From NCBI RefSeq assembly GCF_022758235.1, contig NZ_JALEBG010000002.1:124001-188000 (forward strand): 64,000 bases of DNA. Reading direction: 5' to 3'. The notes under the pieces were generated by a model, which saw nothing but the letters and a program-made list of their open reading frames with translations, made no database searches and was not told where the DNA came from. The position numbers were made by a program, and so were the translations under genes. Of this stretch, positions 63,796 through 64,000 are shown piece by piece (the first letter of the stretch is position 1; the number at the start of each line of letters is the position of its first letter). The DNA is from Pontibacter liquoris. GTDB lineage: Bacteria; Bacteroidota; Bacteroidia; Cytophagales; Hymenobacteraceae.

Positions 63796-64000
63796 GTGAA
63801 AGCCTATTTAGCCCTTATCCGCTTCCCGAACCTAGTGCTTATCGTGCTGAGCCAGGCGCTGGCGCAGGCGTGCCTGCTGGTGGCGGGCGTAAACTGGGGC
63901 CTGGTAACCCGCCCGGGCTTTTGGGCGCTTACGTTGTCTACCGTTCTTATCGCAGCCGCCGGCTATATCATCAACGACTATTACGACATCAAGATCGATG
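63796..64000 (+). CDS. UbiA-family prenyltransferase, N-terminal part
   Basis: Open from a GTG at 63796 to the window edge (68 codons seen). It begins MKAYLALIRFPNLVLIVLSQ and reaches AAAGYIINDYYDIKID, the first Asp-rich motif of the UbiA family (NDxxDxxxD), which binds the prenyl diphosphate through magnesium. Membrane helices at about 10-30 and 43-60. A geranylgeranylglycerol-phosphate geranylgeranyltransferase-like enzyme is the closest fit; ubiquinone or menaquinone UbiA/MenA cannot be excluded. Continues beyond the window. Confidence 0.9.
   Translation, partial: MKAYLALIRFPNLVLIVLSQALAQACLLVAGVNWGLVTRPGFWALTLSTVLIAAAGYIINDYYDIKID

Overview
The window is a chromosomal segment of a Bacteroidota bacterium. 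It most likely belongs to Cytophagales, family Hymenobacteraceae (Pontibacter/Rufibacter-like); the family is an inference. Support comes from type IX secretion (T9SS) features (PorZ, C-terminal sorting domains), a TonB-dependent receptor with a carboxypeptidase-regulatory-like N-terminus, Bacteroidota -7 promoters of the form TAnnTTTG, many SCPs with C-terminal lipoboxes, and a fairly GC-rich (low to mid 50s % by eye) backbone. About 65 protein genes are supported. I see no rRNA, tRNA, CRISPR array or prophage.

Layout. 1-7.5 kb: TraB/GumN tail, secreted M1 aminopeptidase, TM2/DUF2752 pair, a sugar-dehydrogenase-like lipoprotein with its own cytochrome c, small redox and reductase genes. 7.5-16.5 kb: REP-like palindromes, DEAD-box helicase, two paralogous alpha/beta-hydrolase lipoproteins around a TauE exporter, a giant lamin-tail surface protein, and a frameshifted ChbG/YdjC deacetylase. 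17-21 kb: asd, then an AT-rich island (18266-about 20690) that reads as an integron-like cassette array without an integrase, then a maltose-acetyltransferase-like gene. 21-31 kb: FAD monooxygenase, LPG-synthase-type membrane protein, scpA, dxs, an inverted-repeat-bounded GxxExxY element, hydrolase, MFS transporter. 31-43 kb: LysM protein, small envelope proteins, ndk, nrnA-FKBP-FKBP, recO next to porZ, tdk, ferredoxin, hypotheticals. 43-54.5 kb: MoxR ATPase and a phosphate island (TonB receptor + beta-helix lipoprotein, OprP-like porin, pstS-C-A-B, phoU). 54.9-60 kb: ccmB-C-D-E-F cytochrome c maturation operon. 60-64 kb: glycosyltransferase, DUF2520 protein, fdx-iscX, KdsC-like phosphatase, cold-shock protein and the start of a UbiA prenyltransferase.

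Most notable: (1) three gene cassettes whose two ends are mutually complementary (GTTAGATACA/TGTATCTAAC, GTTGTGCG/CGCACAAC, GTTAGC/GCTAAC) and that are separated by two attC-like hairpins sharing ACGAGACCGTTGT; (2) three phosphate-island promoters carrying 11-bp-phased TTAACA-like repeats, each starting exactly 48 bp before the -7 box; (3) a CcmE whose haem-attachment residue is Cys in a CxxxY motif, instead of the usual His; (4) a GxxExxY nuclease-fold gene enclosed by near-perfect long inverted repeats; (5) strong over-use of the word AGTATA/TATACT throughout, genes included.
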